NCBI RefSeq assembly: GCF_016839145.1
Contig: NZ_CP069303.1
Span: 1,240,001 to 1,304,000, forward strand
Origin: Shinella sp. PSBB067
GTDB lineage: Bacteria > Pseudomonadota > Alphaproteobacteria > Rhizobiales > Rhizobiaceae
Length of the DNA: 64,000 nucleotides
Direction: 5' to 3'
The position numbers and the translations under genes were made by a program. Below the pieces are notes generated by a model. The model did no database searches. It had not been told where the DNA came from and worked only from the letters and a program-made list of their open reading frames with translations. Below, in pieces: positions 1-7,558 of the stretch (positions are counted from its first letter, which is position 1; each line of letters begins with the position of its first letter).

Positions 1-550
1 CGGCGCGGACGTGTCGATCCTCGACCGCTCGATCCCGCGCCTGCGCCAGCTCGACGATCTCTTCGGCGGCCGCGTCCACACGCGCTACTCGACCATCGAT
101 GCGCTGGAGGAGGAGGTCTTCTCCGCCGACCTCGTCATCGGCGCCGTGCTCATCCCCGGTGCCGCCGCCCCGAAGCTCGTCACCCGCGAAATGTTCTCGG
201 GCATGAAGAAGGGGGCGGTCATCGTCGACGTCGCCATCGACCAGGGCGGCTGCTTCGAGACCTCCCATGCGACGACCCATTCCGACCCGACCTACGAGGT
301 CGACGGCGTGGTGCACTACTGCGTCGCCAACATGCCGGGCGCCGTGCCCGTCACCTCGGCCCACGCCCTCAACAACGCGACGCTGCACTACGGTCTCCAG
401 CTTGCCGACAAGGGCCTGAAGGCGATCGCCGAGGACCGGCATCTGCGCGCCGGCCTCAATGTGCACCGGGGCCGCGTCACCAATGGCCCGGTGGCCGAAG
501 CGCTCGGCTACGAATCCTTCGCGCCCGAGGCGGTGCTGAACGTGGCTTGA
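1..550 (+). CDS. ald: Alanine dehydrogenase, C-terminal part (cut by window start)
   Basis: About 183 C-terminal residues of an NAD-dependent alanine dehydrogenase, which interconverts L-alanine with pyruvate and ammonia. The frame is open from base 2 to the TGA at 548-550. The visible part starts in the Rossmann domain ([10 protein letters not shown], the end of the strand that positions the NAD ribose) and contains the family signatures VDVAIDQGG and [10 protein letters not shown] followed by the ALNNAT helix. The N-terminal substrate-binding half lies outside the window. A hairpin with 8-bp GC arms follows the stop at 565-586 but lacks a T-run, so termination may occur there or at the hairpin near 725-750. 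A fused PntA-type protein is unlikely because the protein ends at the usual Ald terminus. Confidence 0.92.
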   Translation, partial: GADVSILDRSIPRLRQLDDLFGGRVHTRYSTIDALEEEVFSADLVIGAVLIPGAAAPKLVTREMFSGMKKGAVIVDVAIDQGGCFETSHATTHSDPTYEVDGVVHYCVANMPGAVPVTSAHALNNATLHYGLQLADKGLKAIAEDRHLRAGLNVHRGRVTNGPVAEALGYESFAPEAVLNVA

Positions 551-617
551 GAGTGGCAGCGGAAGAGCCCGGAAAGGCCCGGGCTCGATCTGCCGGGATA
601 CCCGCCCCGCACGCCAC

Positions 618-702
618 GTCATCCTCGGGCTTGACCCGAGGATCCATGCGTCGCCCGGAGCATGGACGGCCGGGTCGAACCCGGCCATGACGAAGGAGAG
701 GT
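618..702. repeat. RIME-like palindromic intergenic repeat, copy 1
   Basis: An imperfect inverted repeat of about 74 nt opens with GTCATCCTCGGGCTTGACCC and closes with the matching CCCGGCCATGAC, followed by the tail GAAGGAGAGGT. The same architecture and tail recur at 58077-58162. It resembles the RIME-type mosaic elements of rhizobia. It carries no ORF and lies between ald and the DUF1203 gene. Confidence 0.8.
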
Positions 703-724
703 GAGGGCGTGCCAGCCGCTTGTG

Positions 725-750
725 AGGCCCGGAGCGATCCGGGCCTTTCT
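725..750 (+). terminator. Probable Rho-independent terminator
   Basis: Nine-bp arms AGGCCCGGA and TCCGGGCCT enclose a 4-nt loop and are followed by TTTCT on the plus strand. It could end ald transcription and separates ald from the convergent DUF1203 gene. Confidence 0.5.
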
Positions 751-1217
751 CATGCGCGCTCCACGCGGCACTGGTAGCAATTGTTGCGCGCCGAGCGGAT
801 ATGCAGATAGGCGACATCCTCGCGCGCAAGCAAAGTTTCCGCATAGGCCGGAATCTCGGCATTCGGCACCACCGCTCCGGTGCCGTAGAGGATCCGGTGT
901 TCCGCCGAATAGCCGCGCACGATATAGTCGCGGCTCGTGAGCATCGGCGGCATCGCATCTGACGGTTCGTGGGCCTTGCAGGGCGCGGCGTGGATGAAGA
1001 TCGGCCCGGTTTCGGCATAGGGCTGGAGCGCCGGGAACGGGCGGTGGGCGAGAATGAGGTAGGGCTCTCCGGCATCGACGAACCGCAGGCAATGCCGACA
1101 GGGCACGCCATCGCCGTCGGAGACATGGCGCTCGGGCGCCATGCCATAGGCATCCGGGCCGCCGCTCCAGTAGGCGGTCGCGGTTTCGGTGGGCATGGGC
1201 AGGAAGCGGATGGTCAT
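750..1217 (-). CDS. DUF1203 domain protein
   Basis: A 155-residue soluble protein recognised as DUF1203 by its overall pattern: an N-terminal MTIRFLPMPTE strand, a CRHCLRF pair of cysteines, the EPYLILAHRPF segment, GPIFIHAAPC in the middle, and a C-terminal stretch ending CYQCRVERA. The biochemical role is unknown. The start at 1217 was chosen over an in-frame ATG 25 codons upstream because a GGAG lies 7 bases before it and the extra residues look like leader sequence. The three clustered cysteine sites could bind a metal, which is only a guess. It stands alone, convergent with ald. Confidence 0.8.
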   Translation of the reverse strand: MTIRFLPMPTETATAYWSGGPDAYGMAPERHVSDGDGVPCRHCLRFVDAGEPYLILAHRPFPALQPYAETGPIFIHAAPCKAHEPSDAMPPMLTSRDYIVRGYSAEHRILYGTGAVVPNAEIPAYAETLLAREDVAYLHIRSARNNCYQCRVERA

Positions 1218-1289
1218 GGCGGTGCTCCGTTTGATGCGGAGAGCATCCATGCAATCCCGCCCGCCCGACACCCGTTTCCTGCCTGGAAT

Positions 1290-1316
1290 CAAAACCGCCG
1301 GCGCGAGGCCGGCGGT
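1290..1316 (-). terminator. Rho-independent terminator of the OmpA-like gene
   Basis: Nine-bp arms (ACCGCCGGC / GCCGGCGGT) with a short loop are followed by TTTTG when read on the minus strand, about 20 nt after the stop of the OmpA-like gene. Confidence 0.75.
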
Positions 1317-1335
1317 GAGAATGAAGCTTAAGCGA

Positions 1336-1896
1336 TCAGCGCACGAATTCGTCGATGCGGCGCAGCGTGACGCGGCGGTTGCGCCATTCCTCGCGCTCGG
1401 TCGGCACCAGCAGGTATTCCTCGCCGTAGCCGACAGTCTCCAGCGCGCGGGAAGGGATGCCGAATTCCTGCACCAGAACCCATTTCAGCGAATCGGCGCG
1501 GCGCTCGGAAAGGATCTGGTTGGAAGCGGCCGAGCCGACGGCATCGGTGTGCCCCTCGATCAGGAAGATGGCGCGGCGGCGGCGGCGCAGGATCTGCTCC
1601 ATGGCGCGGGCGATCTGGCGCACCTTGCGGTATTCCGAACGCGGGATTTCGGCCGAGGCGAAGGCGAAGTTGATCGACTGGATGTCGATGGAGGGTGCGG
1701 CGCGGCGCAGGTCCGAGCGGCGCTTGAACTCGCGCACGGTCACCCGTTCGTCGTTGCGCATGCGGCGGGCGGGCGCGGCATCGAGCCGGCGCAGGATCAT
1801 CTCCTCCGAGGGCGTTTCCTGCGCAAGCGCAAGGCCGGAAAAGGCCGGGGCGGCGAGGGTGGCGGCAAACGCGGTCAGAAAGGCGCGGCGTTGCAT
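1336..1896 (-). CDS. OmpA-family peptidoglycan-associated protein
   Basis: A 186-residue exported protein with a C-terminal OmpA domain. The N-terminus MQRRAFLTAFAATLAAPAF with cleavage near ALAQ fits a Tat-type (RRAFL) or Sec signal peptide. The C-terminal half carries the peptidoglycan-binding signature GHTDAVGS...N..LSERRA and the RNRRV arginines of the family, so it probably binds diaminopimelate in the periplasm. The start was chosen at 1896 because AAGGAG lies 8 nt upstream and the signal peptide begins there. An in-frame extension to 2043 would overlap the next gene. An 18-bp tandem duplication lies just upstream in the leader (1913-1948). No beta-barrel is present, so it is not a classical porin-type OmpA. 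Confidence 0.87.
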   Translation of the reverse strand: MQRRAFLTAFAATLAAPAFSGLALAQETPSEEMILRRLDAAPARRMRNDERVTVREFKRRSDLRRAAPSIDIQSINFAFASAEIPRSEYRKVRQIARAMEQILRRRRRAIFLIEGHTDAVGSAASNQILSERRADSLKWVLVQEFGIPSRALETVGYGEEYLLVPTEREEWRNRRVTLRRIDEFVR

Positions 1897-1912
1897 GGAC
1901 GGTGTCTCCTTC

Positions 1913-1948
1913 TTGTTTCGTCTATCGGGCTTGTTTCGTCTTTCGGGG
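1913..1948. repeat. Tandem 18-bp direct repeat in the leader of the OmpA-like gene
   Basis: Two adjacent 18-nt units both begin TTGTTTCGTCT and differ at two positions. They start 17 nt upstream of the start codon, just outside the AAGGAG ribosome site. Confidence 0.8.
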
Positions 1949-2011
1949 CGGAACGTGCCACGGGCGGCCTGAAGGAAAGATGAACCGGCCGTTGGGCGCC
2001 GTTCAGGGTGT

Positions 2012-2602
2012 TTAACGCCGCTCGGCGGGCATCGGACAGTCACGCCTGGCGAGCGCCAGCATTTCGGCCTCGGAGAGTGGAACGATTTCCGTATCGCGCG
2101 TGCCGACCGGCGAGAAGCCGAACATCTGGTAGAGCTGGAGCGCGCGCGGATGGTCGAGGCTGTTGGTGGTGACGGTCACGCATGTCGGCCCGGACGCCCA
2201 GGCGGCATAGAGCGTCTGCAGCAGGAACCACTTGCCGATGCCGAGCCCCAGCGCCCGCTCGAAGAGGCCGAAATGGGAAAGCTCGATCGTGTCCTCGTCG
2301 ATCTTCAGCAGTTCGAAGAACCCGGCCGGCGCGCCGTTGACATAGAGCACCGTCACGCTGTTGCGCTTGTCGTGGATCGTCGCCGCCAGCGTCTCGTCGT
2401 CCATGCGCAGCCGGTCGACCCAGTGCCAGCGGCTGCCGACCTGCCGGTAGAGGAAGCGGTAGAAGGCGAGCGGGATGTCCGGTGCGCCGAGGATCGCCGT
2501 GTGCACGTTCACCGGCACCGGCAGGCTCTGCTTGGGCGGCGCGGTCATTTCGAGCGCGGTGATATGTACGGCGATCGGTGCGGGCTGGGCCTTCTTCGCC
2601 AT
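2012..2602 (-). CDS. GNAT-family N-acetyltransferase
   Basis: A 196-residue protein with a GNAT fold. It has a beta-4 strand (SVTVLYVNGAPAGFFEL), the acetyl-CoA loop in GLGIGKWFLLQTL (residues about 120-132, matching the Q/R-x-x-G-x-G/A pattern) and a C-terminal region with NSLDHPRALQLYQMFGF. The acceptor substrate cannot be told from sequence. It is the last gene of a tight leftward run: only three bases separate it from the sulfurtransferase stop, and its ribosome site (AGG) lies inside the end of that gene. It is therefore probably co-transcribed with cysK, alaX and sseA, and a thiol or amino-acid-related substrate is possible but unproven. Confidence 0.85.
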   Translation of the reverse strand: MAKKAQPAPIAVHITALEMTAPPKQSLPVPVNVHTAILGAPDIPLAFYRFLYRQVGSRWHWVDRLRMDDETLAATIHDKRNSVTVLYVNGAPAGFFELLKIDEDTIELSHFGLFERALGLGIGKWFLLQTLYAAWASGPTCVTVTTNSLDHPRALQLYQMFGFSPVGTRDTEIVPLSEAEMLALARRDCPMPAERR

Positions 2603-2605
2603 GGT

Positions 2606-3460
2606 TCAATCCTTGCCTGTTACGACGGGCGTATCCTCGCGGCTGCCCCATTCGGACCAAGACCCGTCATAGAGGGTGTTGTCCTCGTGCCCGAGCGAAT
2701 GGAGCGCGAGCGTGATGATCGCGGCCGTGATGCCCGAACCGCAGCTCGTGACGACGGGCTTCGAAAGGTCGATGCCCGATGCCTCGAAATGCCGGCGAAG
2801 CGCGTCGAGGTCCTTGAACCTGCCGCCCTCGGAGAAGGTGCCGGAGGGCATGCTTTTCGCGCTTGGCATGTGGCCGGAGCGCATGCCGGCGCGTGGCTCG
2901 GCTTCCTCGCCGGTGAAGCGGCCGGCGCCGCGCGCATCGGCGATCTGCTTCGAGCCAGTCGAGACGATGCCGCGCATCTCCTCGAAGGAGGTCACGGCAT
3001 AGGGATTGAAATTGGTGTGGAAGACGGCGGGGGCCGGTTCCGGCAGGTCGGTTTCGAGTGGCCTGCCTTCCTTCTTCCAGCCGTCGATGCCGCCGTCCAT
3101 GACGAAGACGTTCTTCGCGCCCATGGTGCGGAACAGCCACCAGACACGCGGCGCGGTGAAGATGCCGGGCCCGTCATGGACGACGATCGTATCCGTATGC
3201 GAGATGCCGAGCTTGCCGACCTCGGTGGCGAAGAAATCCGCCGGAGGCACCGTATGCGGCAGCCTGCTGGACTGGTCGCTGATCACGTCCTGGTCGAAGA
3301 AGACGGCGCCGGGAATGTGCCCTTCGGCATATTCGGCCGCGCCGTTGCGGTTCTGCGCGGGAAGATACCAGGAGGCGTCGACGATGCGGAACTCGGGCGC
3401 GCCGAGCTGCTTTTCCACCCAATCCGCCGAGACGACGAACCTGCTCTTTTCACTGGACAT
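2606..3460 (-). CDS. sseA: 3-mercaptopyruvate / thiosulfate sulfurtransferase (tandem rhodanese)
   Basis: A 284-residue enzyme of two rhodanese domains that transfers sulfur from 3-mercaptopyruvate to an acceptor. The inactive N-terminal domain contains VDASWYLP and GHIPGAVFFD. The C-terminal domain carries the catalytic Cys240 in CGSGITA, the mercaptopyruvate-type loop (thiosulfate enzymes usually have CRKGVT). The start at 3460 gives the usual family length; an in-frame extension to 3586 would run into alaX. It lies 13 nt after alaX and 3 nt before the acetyltransferase, in an apparent cysteine-metabolism operon headed by cysK. MST activity fits with cysteine turnover by transamination. Confidence 0.92.
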   Translation of the reverse strand: MSSEKSRFVVSADWVEKQLGAPEFRIVDASWYLPAQNRNGAAEYAEGHIPGAVFFDQDVISDQSSRLPHTVPPADFFATEVGKLGISHTDTIVVHDGPGIFTAPRVWWLFRTMGAKNVFVMDGGIDGWKKEGRPLETDLPEPAPAVFHTNFNPYAVTSFEEMRGIVSTGSKQIADARGAGRFTGEEAEPRAGMRSGHMPSAKSMPSGTFSEGGRFKDLDALRRHFEASGIDLSKPVVTSCGSGITAAIITLALHSLGHEDNTLYDGSWSEWGSREDTPVVTGKD

Positions 3461-3473
3461 GATGATCTCTCCC

Positions 3474-4217
3474 TTAGGCCTGAGGACCCGGCGCACCGAA
3501 ACGGATGCGGAACCGGCGGTTCTCCTTGCCCTTCTTTTCGATCTTGGCGATGTGGATGGCGCCGACTTCCTGCGTTTCGGAAACATGCGTGCCGCCGCAG
3601 GGCTGGCTGTCGACGGACGAATTCTCGCCGATGCACACGAGGCTGACGCGGCCGAGGCCCATCGGCGGGCGCACGTTCTTGGATTTCACGATGCCGGGAT
3701 TGGCCGCCAGCTCCTCGTCGGTGATCCATTGGACGAAGACCGGATGATTCTCCGTGACGAGCTTCATCAGCCTTTCCGTCACCTCGTCCTTGTCGATGGT
3801 GTCGGTCATGTCGAAGTCGACGCGGCTGTCCTCCTCGCCGACGGCCGCGCCGGTGATGGGGTAAGGGCAGACGACGGAGAGAAGATGGCAGGCCGTGTGC
3901 ATGCGCATCAGCCGGTAGCGGCGCGCCCAGTCGATATGGGCGACGACCGTCTCGCCGACGATGGGCAGGGCCTCGCCTTCGAGCGGCCGGTGGACGATGA
4001 TGTCCTTGGTCGCGCCCGTCACCGCCTGGCCGAGCGCAATGCGGCTGCCGTCGGCGCGCTCCAGGAAGCCGGTATCGCCGGGCTGGCCGCCCGACGTCGC
4101 GTAGAAACAGGTCTGGTCGAGCTCGATGCCGCCGTCCTCGTGCACCGCCGTCACCACCGCCTCGTTTGTCGAAAGATAGAAATCGTCGCGAAAGAGGGCA
4201 GTGGTGGGAAGGGACAT
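3474..4217 (-). CDS. AlaX-type alanyl-tRNA editing protein
   Basis: A 247-residue stand-alone editing domain related to the alanyl-tRNA synthetase editing module. It hydrolyses mischarged Ser-tRNA(Ala) or related products. The four zinc ligands are visible as H107/H111 (MHTACHLL) and C207/H211 (CGGTH). The N-terminal QTCFYATSGGQPGDTG segment matches the beta-barrel and glycine-rich motif of AlaX-M proteins. It lacks any aminoacylation domain. It is 5 nt downstream of cysK and 13 nt upstream of sseA, which suggests co-transcription with cysteine synthesis genes. The family is known for Ser and Gly editing. A role tied to cysteine pools is inference from context only. Confidence 0.9.
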   Translation of the reverse strand: MSLPTTALFRDDFYLSTNEAVVTAVHEDGGIELDQTCFYATSGGQPGDTGFLERADGSRIALGQAVTGATKDIIVHRPLEGEALPIVGETVVAHIDWARRYRLMRMHTACHLLSVVCPYPITGAAVGEEDSRVDFDMTDTIDKDEVTERLMKLVTENHPVFVQWITDEELAANPGIVKSKNVRPPMGLGRVSLVCIGENSSVDSQPCGGTHVSETQEVGAIHIAKIEKKGKENRRFRIRFGAPGPQA

Positions 4218-4222
4218 GAGAC

Positions 4223-5263
4223 CTATTCGACCGGCTGATAGGGGACCTTGATCCCCGATTTCGCCTTCAGCCAGCCTGGAACCGGCAGGCCCTTCGAATC
4301 AAGGAAGTCCGGGTTGAAAAGTTTGGACTGATAGCGGTTAGCATAGTCGCAGAGGATCGTCACGATCGTGTGGCCCGGGCCGAGGTCCTTTGCAAGGCGG
4401 ATGGCGCCGGCAATATTGATGCCCGAGGAGCCGCCGACGGCGATGCCTTCCTTCTCGATGAGGTCGAAGACCAGCGCGACGGCCTCGGAATCCGGGATGT
4501 TGTAGGAAAAGTCCGGCGTGAAGCCCTCCAGATTGGCGGTGATGCGGCCCTGGCCGATGCCCTCGGTGATCGAGCTGCCCTCGGCCTTCAGTTCGCCATG
4601 GGTATAATAGTTGTGGAGCGCGGCGCCATCCGGGTCGGCAAGGGCGATCTTGATGTCCGGTTTCTTCGCGCGCAGGCCGGCGGCGACGCCGGCGAGCGTG
4701 CCGCCCGAGCCGACGGCGGAAACGAAGCCATCGACCTTGCCGTTCGTGTCGCGCCAGATTTCCGGCGCCGTCGTCTCGATATGGGCGTCGCGGTTGGCGA
4801 CGTTGTCGAACTGGTTGGCCCAGATCGCGCCGTTCGGCTCGGTCCTTGCAAGCTGTTCGGCGAGGCGGCCGGAAAGCTTCACGTAATTGTTCGGGTTCCT
4901 GTAGGGAGCGGCCGGCACTTCCACGAGTTCGGCGCCGAGCAGGCGCAGCGCGTCCTTCTTTTCCTGGCTCTGCGTCTCGGGGATGACGATGACCGTGCGG
5001 TAGCCGAGCGCCCGCGCGACCAGCGCAAGGCCGATGCCCGTGTTGCCGGCCGTGCCCTCGACGATGACGCCGCCGGGGCGCAGCGCGCCCGAGCGCTCCG
5101 CCGCCCGGATGATGGAGAGCGCCGCGCGGTCCTTCACCGACTGGCCGGGATTCAGGAATTCCGCCTTGCCGAGGATTTCGCAGCCCGTCGCCTTCGAGGC
5201 CCCTTTGAGCCGGATCAGCGGCGTGTTGCCGATAGCATCCAGAACGGACGGAAGAATGGACAT
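4223..5263 (-). CDS. cysK: Cysteine synthase A (O-acetylserine sulfhydrylase)
   Basis: A 346-residue PLP-dependent enzyme that makes L-cysteine from O-acetylserine and sulfide. The PLP lysine lies in GQSVKDRAA. The phosphate and substrate loops are EGTAGNTGIGLA and SAVGSGGT, and the C-terminal part has EKEGIAVGGSSGIN. The sequence is slightly longer than E. coli CysK, as is usual for the rhizobial form. A cystathionine beta-synthase is less likely because there is no heme or CBS domain. The start MSILPSVLDAIGNTPLIRL at 5263 aligns with the family N-terminus. It leads the cysK-alaX-sseA-GNAT run, with gaps of 5, 13 and 3 nt. Confidence 0.93.
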   Translation of the reverse strand: MSILPSVLDAIGNTPLIRLKGASKATGCEILGKAEFLNPGQSVKDRAALSIIRAAERSGALRPGGVIVEGTAGNTGIGLALVARALGYRTVIVIPETQSQEKKDALRLLGAELVEVPAAPYRNPNNYVKLSGRLAEQLARTEPNGAIWANQFDNVANRDAHIETTAPEIWRDTNGKVDGFVSAVGSGGTLAGVAAGLRAKKPDIKIALADPDGAALHNYYTHGELKAEGSSITEGIGQGRITANLEGFTPDFSYNIPDSEAVALVFDLIEKEGIAVGGSSGINIAGAIRLAKDLGPGHTIVTILCDYANRYQSKLFNPDFLDSKGLPVPGWLKAKSGIKVPYQPVE

Positions 5264-5431
5264 GGGACACGAGCCTCGCGCGTTATGTATCAAGGAAAGC
5301 GTCTTTTCGGCCGGCGCGCGGCGCTTTGCAAGCAATCGTGTTTCCCGGGAGCTGGCTTCGCTAGGGATTTTTTCCACGCGCCATGTCGGGCGGCCGGAAG
5401 CTCACGAGGGTGGTCGCAAAAGTGCCGGGCT

Positions 5432-5446
5432 TTAACGTACTGTTAG
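5432..5446. promoter_or_regulatory. Possible CtrA-like half site (TTAA-N7-TTAG)
   Basis: The sequence TTAA-CGTACTG-TTAG differs by one base from the CtrA consensus TTAA-N7-TTAA. It lies in the divergent region between cysK and the small gene at 5530. One such match by chance is plausible. Confidence 0.25.
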
Positions 5447-5529
5447 CAAACATGGTTAATTTTGCGTCTATCCGATGCGCCGAGGGAACGGAAATCCCGC
5501 CGGCTCGTTTGGGTGGAAACTGGAGGACC

Positions 5530-5739
5530 ATGATGCTTTTCGGATTTTTGAAGATCGCCGAAACCGACGAGGATGACATCGCCACCGGCACCTATGCGGA
5601 CGGGGTGATCGGAACGCCGCTGGGCGATCCTTCCGCCCGTCCCCGCGAGCGCGGCCAGACCTTCCGCCGCAACGCGCACGAGCGTGACTACGGCGCGGCG
5701 AGGACGGTGCGCCAGGCGGGTTTCGGGATGGTGCCCTGA
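5530..5739 (+). CDS. Small hypothetical protein (69 aa)
   Basis: A short charged protein beginning MMLFGFLKIAETDEDDIATG and ending RQAGFGMVP. A GGAGGA-type ribosome site (tggagga) lies directly upstream, which is the main support for translation; ATG at 5530 or 5533 are both possible. There is no membrane segment or motif I recognise. The middle is rich in Asp, Arg and Pro. The neighbour downstream is another small protein of unknown function. The chance that it is not a gene is real. Confidence 0.55.
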   Translation: MMLFGFLKIAETDEDDIATGTYADGVIGTPLGDPSARPRERGQTFRRNAHERDYGAARTVRQAGFGMVP

Positions 5740-5806
5740 GCGACGGCTCGCCGGGAACAAAGCGCGGCCGGGCGTGTTTTCCTGCCGTGCGAACGGAGGA
5801 GCCCCG

Positions 5807-5998
5807 ATGACCCATCACATAGACAATCGCCAGTTCGGTCCGCGGCAGACCCGCAATGTGTTCGATGTCGTCGAGCATTGCCGCAAGAACGGGTTGGACA
5901 AGGCGGAAGAGCGCAAGCTCCTTCGTCTCTTCGGCCGCTTCGCCAGTCGCCATGAATTGCAGATGAACACCAGGCGCCCGCCGCCGAAGGCCCGATAG
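5807..5998 (+). CDS. Small hypothetical protein (63 aa)
   Basis: A basic protein (MTHHIDNRQFGPRQ...RRPPPKAR) with a helical central part, VFDVVEHCRKNGLDKAEERKLL, and a proline/arginine-rich end. CGGAGGA sits 8 nt before the ATG, a strong ribosome site. No domain is recognised. Its size and composition resemble small rhizobial proteins of unknown function. It ends about 80 nt before the terminator of the oppositely transcribed tRNA-Asn. Confidence 0.6.
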   Translation: MTHHIDNRQFGPRQTRNVFDVVEHCRKNGLDKAEERKLLRLFGRFASRHELQMNTRRPPPKAR

Positions 5999-6070
5999 AA
6001 ACATCCGACCCGGAAATCTAAAACAGGAGGGCTGCCGTGAGGGGCGGCCCTTCAACTGTGCGCATGGCCG

Positions 6071-6106
6071 AAAAGCAGAAGGGCCGCACCATCAGGCACG
6101 ACCCTT
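6071..6106 (-). terminator. Terminator of tRNA-Asn
   Basis: Read on the minus strand, 12-bp arms starting AAGGGTCGTGCC (three G-U pairs) close a 4-nt loop and are followed by CTGCTTTT. It starts 9 nt after the tRNA 3' end. Confidence 0.8.
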
Positions 6107-6114
6107 CCAGAAAC

Positions 6115-6189
6115 TGGCTCCCCGGGCCGGATTCGAACCGGCGACCTGTCGATTAACAGTCGAATGCTCTACCGCTGAGCTACCAGGGA
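6115..6189 (-). tRNA. tRNA-Asn (anticodon GTT)
   Basis: A 75-nt cloverleaf on the minus strand: acceptor TCCCTGG pairs with CCGGGGA, the D arm is GCTCAGCGGTAGAGC, the anticodon loop is CTGTTAA (GTT), and the T arm contains GGTTCGAATCC. The CCA end is encoded. The lowest anticodon-stem pair is T-C, a small deviation. Confidence 0.95.
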
Positions 6190-6353
6190 TCATCCGCTCG
6201 CTGCGGAGTGAGCGCGTAATACAAATGCCTGATCGATTTGCCAAGCGCTTTTTGACAAAAAAATGCACCGGACTTGATTGATTGTGGAGAACTCTCCAAT
6301 TGGGAGGGGGAAGAGTCTCGGAAATCCGGGCAACGCAGCAGACTGGACAATGA

Positions 6354-6638
6354 ATGGCGGCGCGAAAGACCAAGATGCATTTCGGGATCGATCCCCGCAC
6401 GCGGCAGATCGTGGTCGGCTCCTTCCGCATGAAGCTGCCGGAATCGCGCTGGCTGCGCACGGTGATCGGCGTGCTGCTGGTCTGCGGCGGCATCCTCGGT
6501 TTCCTGCCGGTCCTCGGTTTCTGGATGATCCCGCTCGGCCTGCTCGTGCTCTCCCACGATTCCCATTTCGTGCGCCGCCAGCGCCGCCGCCTCGCCGTGT
6601 GGTGGGCCACCCGCAGGACGAAGCGTGGCACACGCTGA
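6354..6638 (+). CDS. Small membrane protein with one hydrophobic hairpin
   Basis: A 94-residue protein with a basic N-terminus, a hydrophobic stretch from about residue 36 to 66 (VIGVLLVCGGILGF then LGFWMIPLGLLVLS, likely two short membrane helices with a Pro/Gly turn) and a strongly basic tail (RRQRRRLAVWWATRRTKR). It resembles small PGPGW-type membrane proteins of rhizobia. Function is unknown. The start could also be the ATG seven codons later. It is followed by the DUF2938 gene after 64 nt, so the two may be co-transcribed. Confidence 0.65.
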   Translation: MAARKTKMHFGIDPRTRQIVVGSFRMKLPESRWLRTVIGVLLVCGGILGFLPVLGFWMIPLGLLVLSHDSHFVRRQRRRLAVWWATRRTKRGTR

Positions 6639-6702
6639 GCCCGTTGCGCCGCAAGAGCGGACCTGCTCTAACCCTTGACCATTGTCAGGTGAGGGGTGTT
6701 GC

Positions 6703-7179
6703 ATGGAACTGCTGGTGAAAGGCGCCGTGATCGGGTTCGGCGCGACGGTGCTGATGGATGCGTGGGCGGTTCTTCTCTGGAAGATGTCCGTTCAGCCGCG
6801 GCCGAACTGGGCGCCGGTCGGGCGCTGGTTCTGGCACCTGAAGGACGGCACGGTGTTTCATGACGATATCGGCAGGGCCGAGCCCTATGCGAACGAGCAG
6901 GCGCTCGGCTGGATCGGCCATTATGCGGTCGGCATTTTCTACGGCGTGGTTCTGGCGCTGGTCGTCGGTGAGGGGTGGTTTGCGGCGCCCACCTTCCTGC
7001 CCGCCTGGATTTTCGGCATCGTCACCGTCGGGGCCGGCTGGTTCCTGCTGCAGCCCGGCCTGGGGATCGGTGTCGCCGCGTCAAGGCTGCCGAATGCCAA
7101 CACGGTGCGCATGCTCAATCTCGTCGCGCACACTGTCTTCGCCCTCGGGCTTTACGGCACGGCGCTCCTTCTGCGCTGA
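6703..7179 (+). CDS. DUF2938 integral membrane protein
   Basis: A 158-residue protein with about four membrane helices: GAVIGFGATVLMDAWAVLL, then HYAVGIFYGVVLALVVG, FGIVTVGAGWFLLQPGLGIG and LNLVAHTVFALGLYGTALLL. The conserved LMDAW motif in helix 1 and the GLGIGVAASRLPN loop identify DUF2938. Its biochemical role is unknown. The ATG at 6703 has GAGGGG upstream and aligns with the family start; a TTG seven codons earlier is less likely. A shared terminator at 7194-7225 separates it from the convergent RcnB-like gene. Confidence 0.85.
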   Translation: MELLVKGAVIGFGATVLMDAWAVLLWKMSVQPRPNWAPVGRWFWHLKDGTVFHDDIGRAEPYANEQALGWIGHYAVGIFYGVVLALVVGEGWFAAPTFLPAWIFGIVTVGAGWFLLQPGLGIGVAASRLPNANTVRMLNLVAHTVFALGLYGTALLLR

Positions 7180-7193
7180 CCGTCACGCATGAA

Positions 7194-7225
7194 GATGCCA
7201 CCGCGGCCGAAGCGGCGGTGGCATC
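7194..7225. terminator. Bidirectional terminator between convergent genes
   Basis: Eleven-bp perfect arms GATGCCACCGC / GCGGTGGCATC lie between the DUF2938 and RcnB-like genes. The T-runs on either side are weak. Confidence 0.6.
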
Positions 7226-7231
7226 CGTATC

Positions 7232-7558
7232 TTAGCGGGCGGCGGCGATGCCGAGGATGAGGCCGGTGGCGACGCTCATCAGGAGATAGCTGTTGTCCAC
7301 CTTCACCCACTGCTGGCCGCGGCCGGGCTTGCGCAGGCCATGGCGATGGTAGTCGCGGACCGGCGGACGGCGCTTCCAGTCGGAATAACGCTCGCCCTTG
7401 CGCCAGTGATGCCGCTTCTTGGCATTGTGCTTGTCCCAGGACGAGGCATAGCCGGGCTTGCGGTCGTGGCCATGGCCGTAGGTCTGGGCCTGCGCCATCG
7501 GGGCGGCGGCGAAGGAGAGGGCGACGGCGGCCAGAAGCGTGCGGGTGAAGAGTTTCAT
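7232..7558 (-). CDS. RcnB-family periplasmic protein
   Basis: A 108-residue protein with a clear Sec signal peptide (MKLFTRTLLAAVALSFAAAP, cleavage after AQA about residue 24). A His/Lys/Arg/Trp-rich mature part follows (HNAKKRHHWRKGERY, RDYHRHGL), with a hydrophobic C-terminus (YLLMSVATGLILGIAAAR). This layout matches the RcnB family, named for periplasmic nickel/cobalt homeostasis in E. coli. Many alphaproteobacterial members have no tested role. The histidines could bind metal. It is a single-gene unit; an 18-nt palindrome lies 67 nt upstream and may be its operator. Confidence 0.8.
   Translation of the reverse strand: MKLFTRTLLAAVALSFAAAPMAQAQTYGHGHDRKPGYASSWDKHNAKKRHHWRKGERYSDWKRRPPVRDYHRHGLRKPGRGQQWVKVDNSYLLMSVATGLILGIAAAR

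Noticed and set aside
565..586. Hairpin after ald as a terminator
   Set aside because: Good stem but no T-run; listed only in the ald description.
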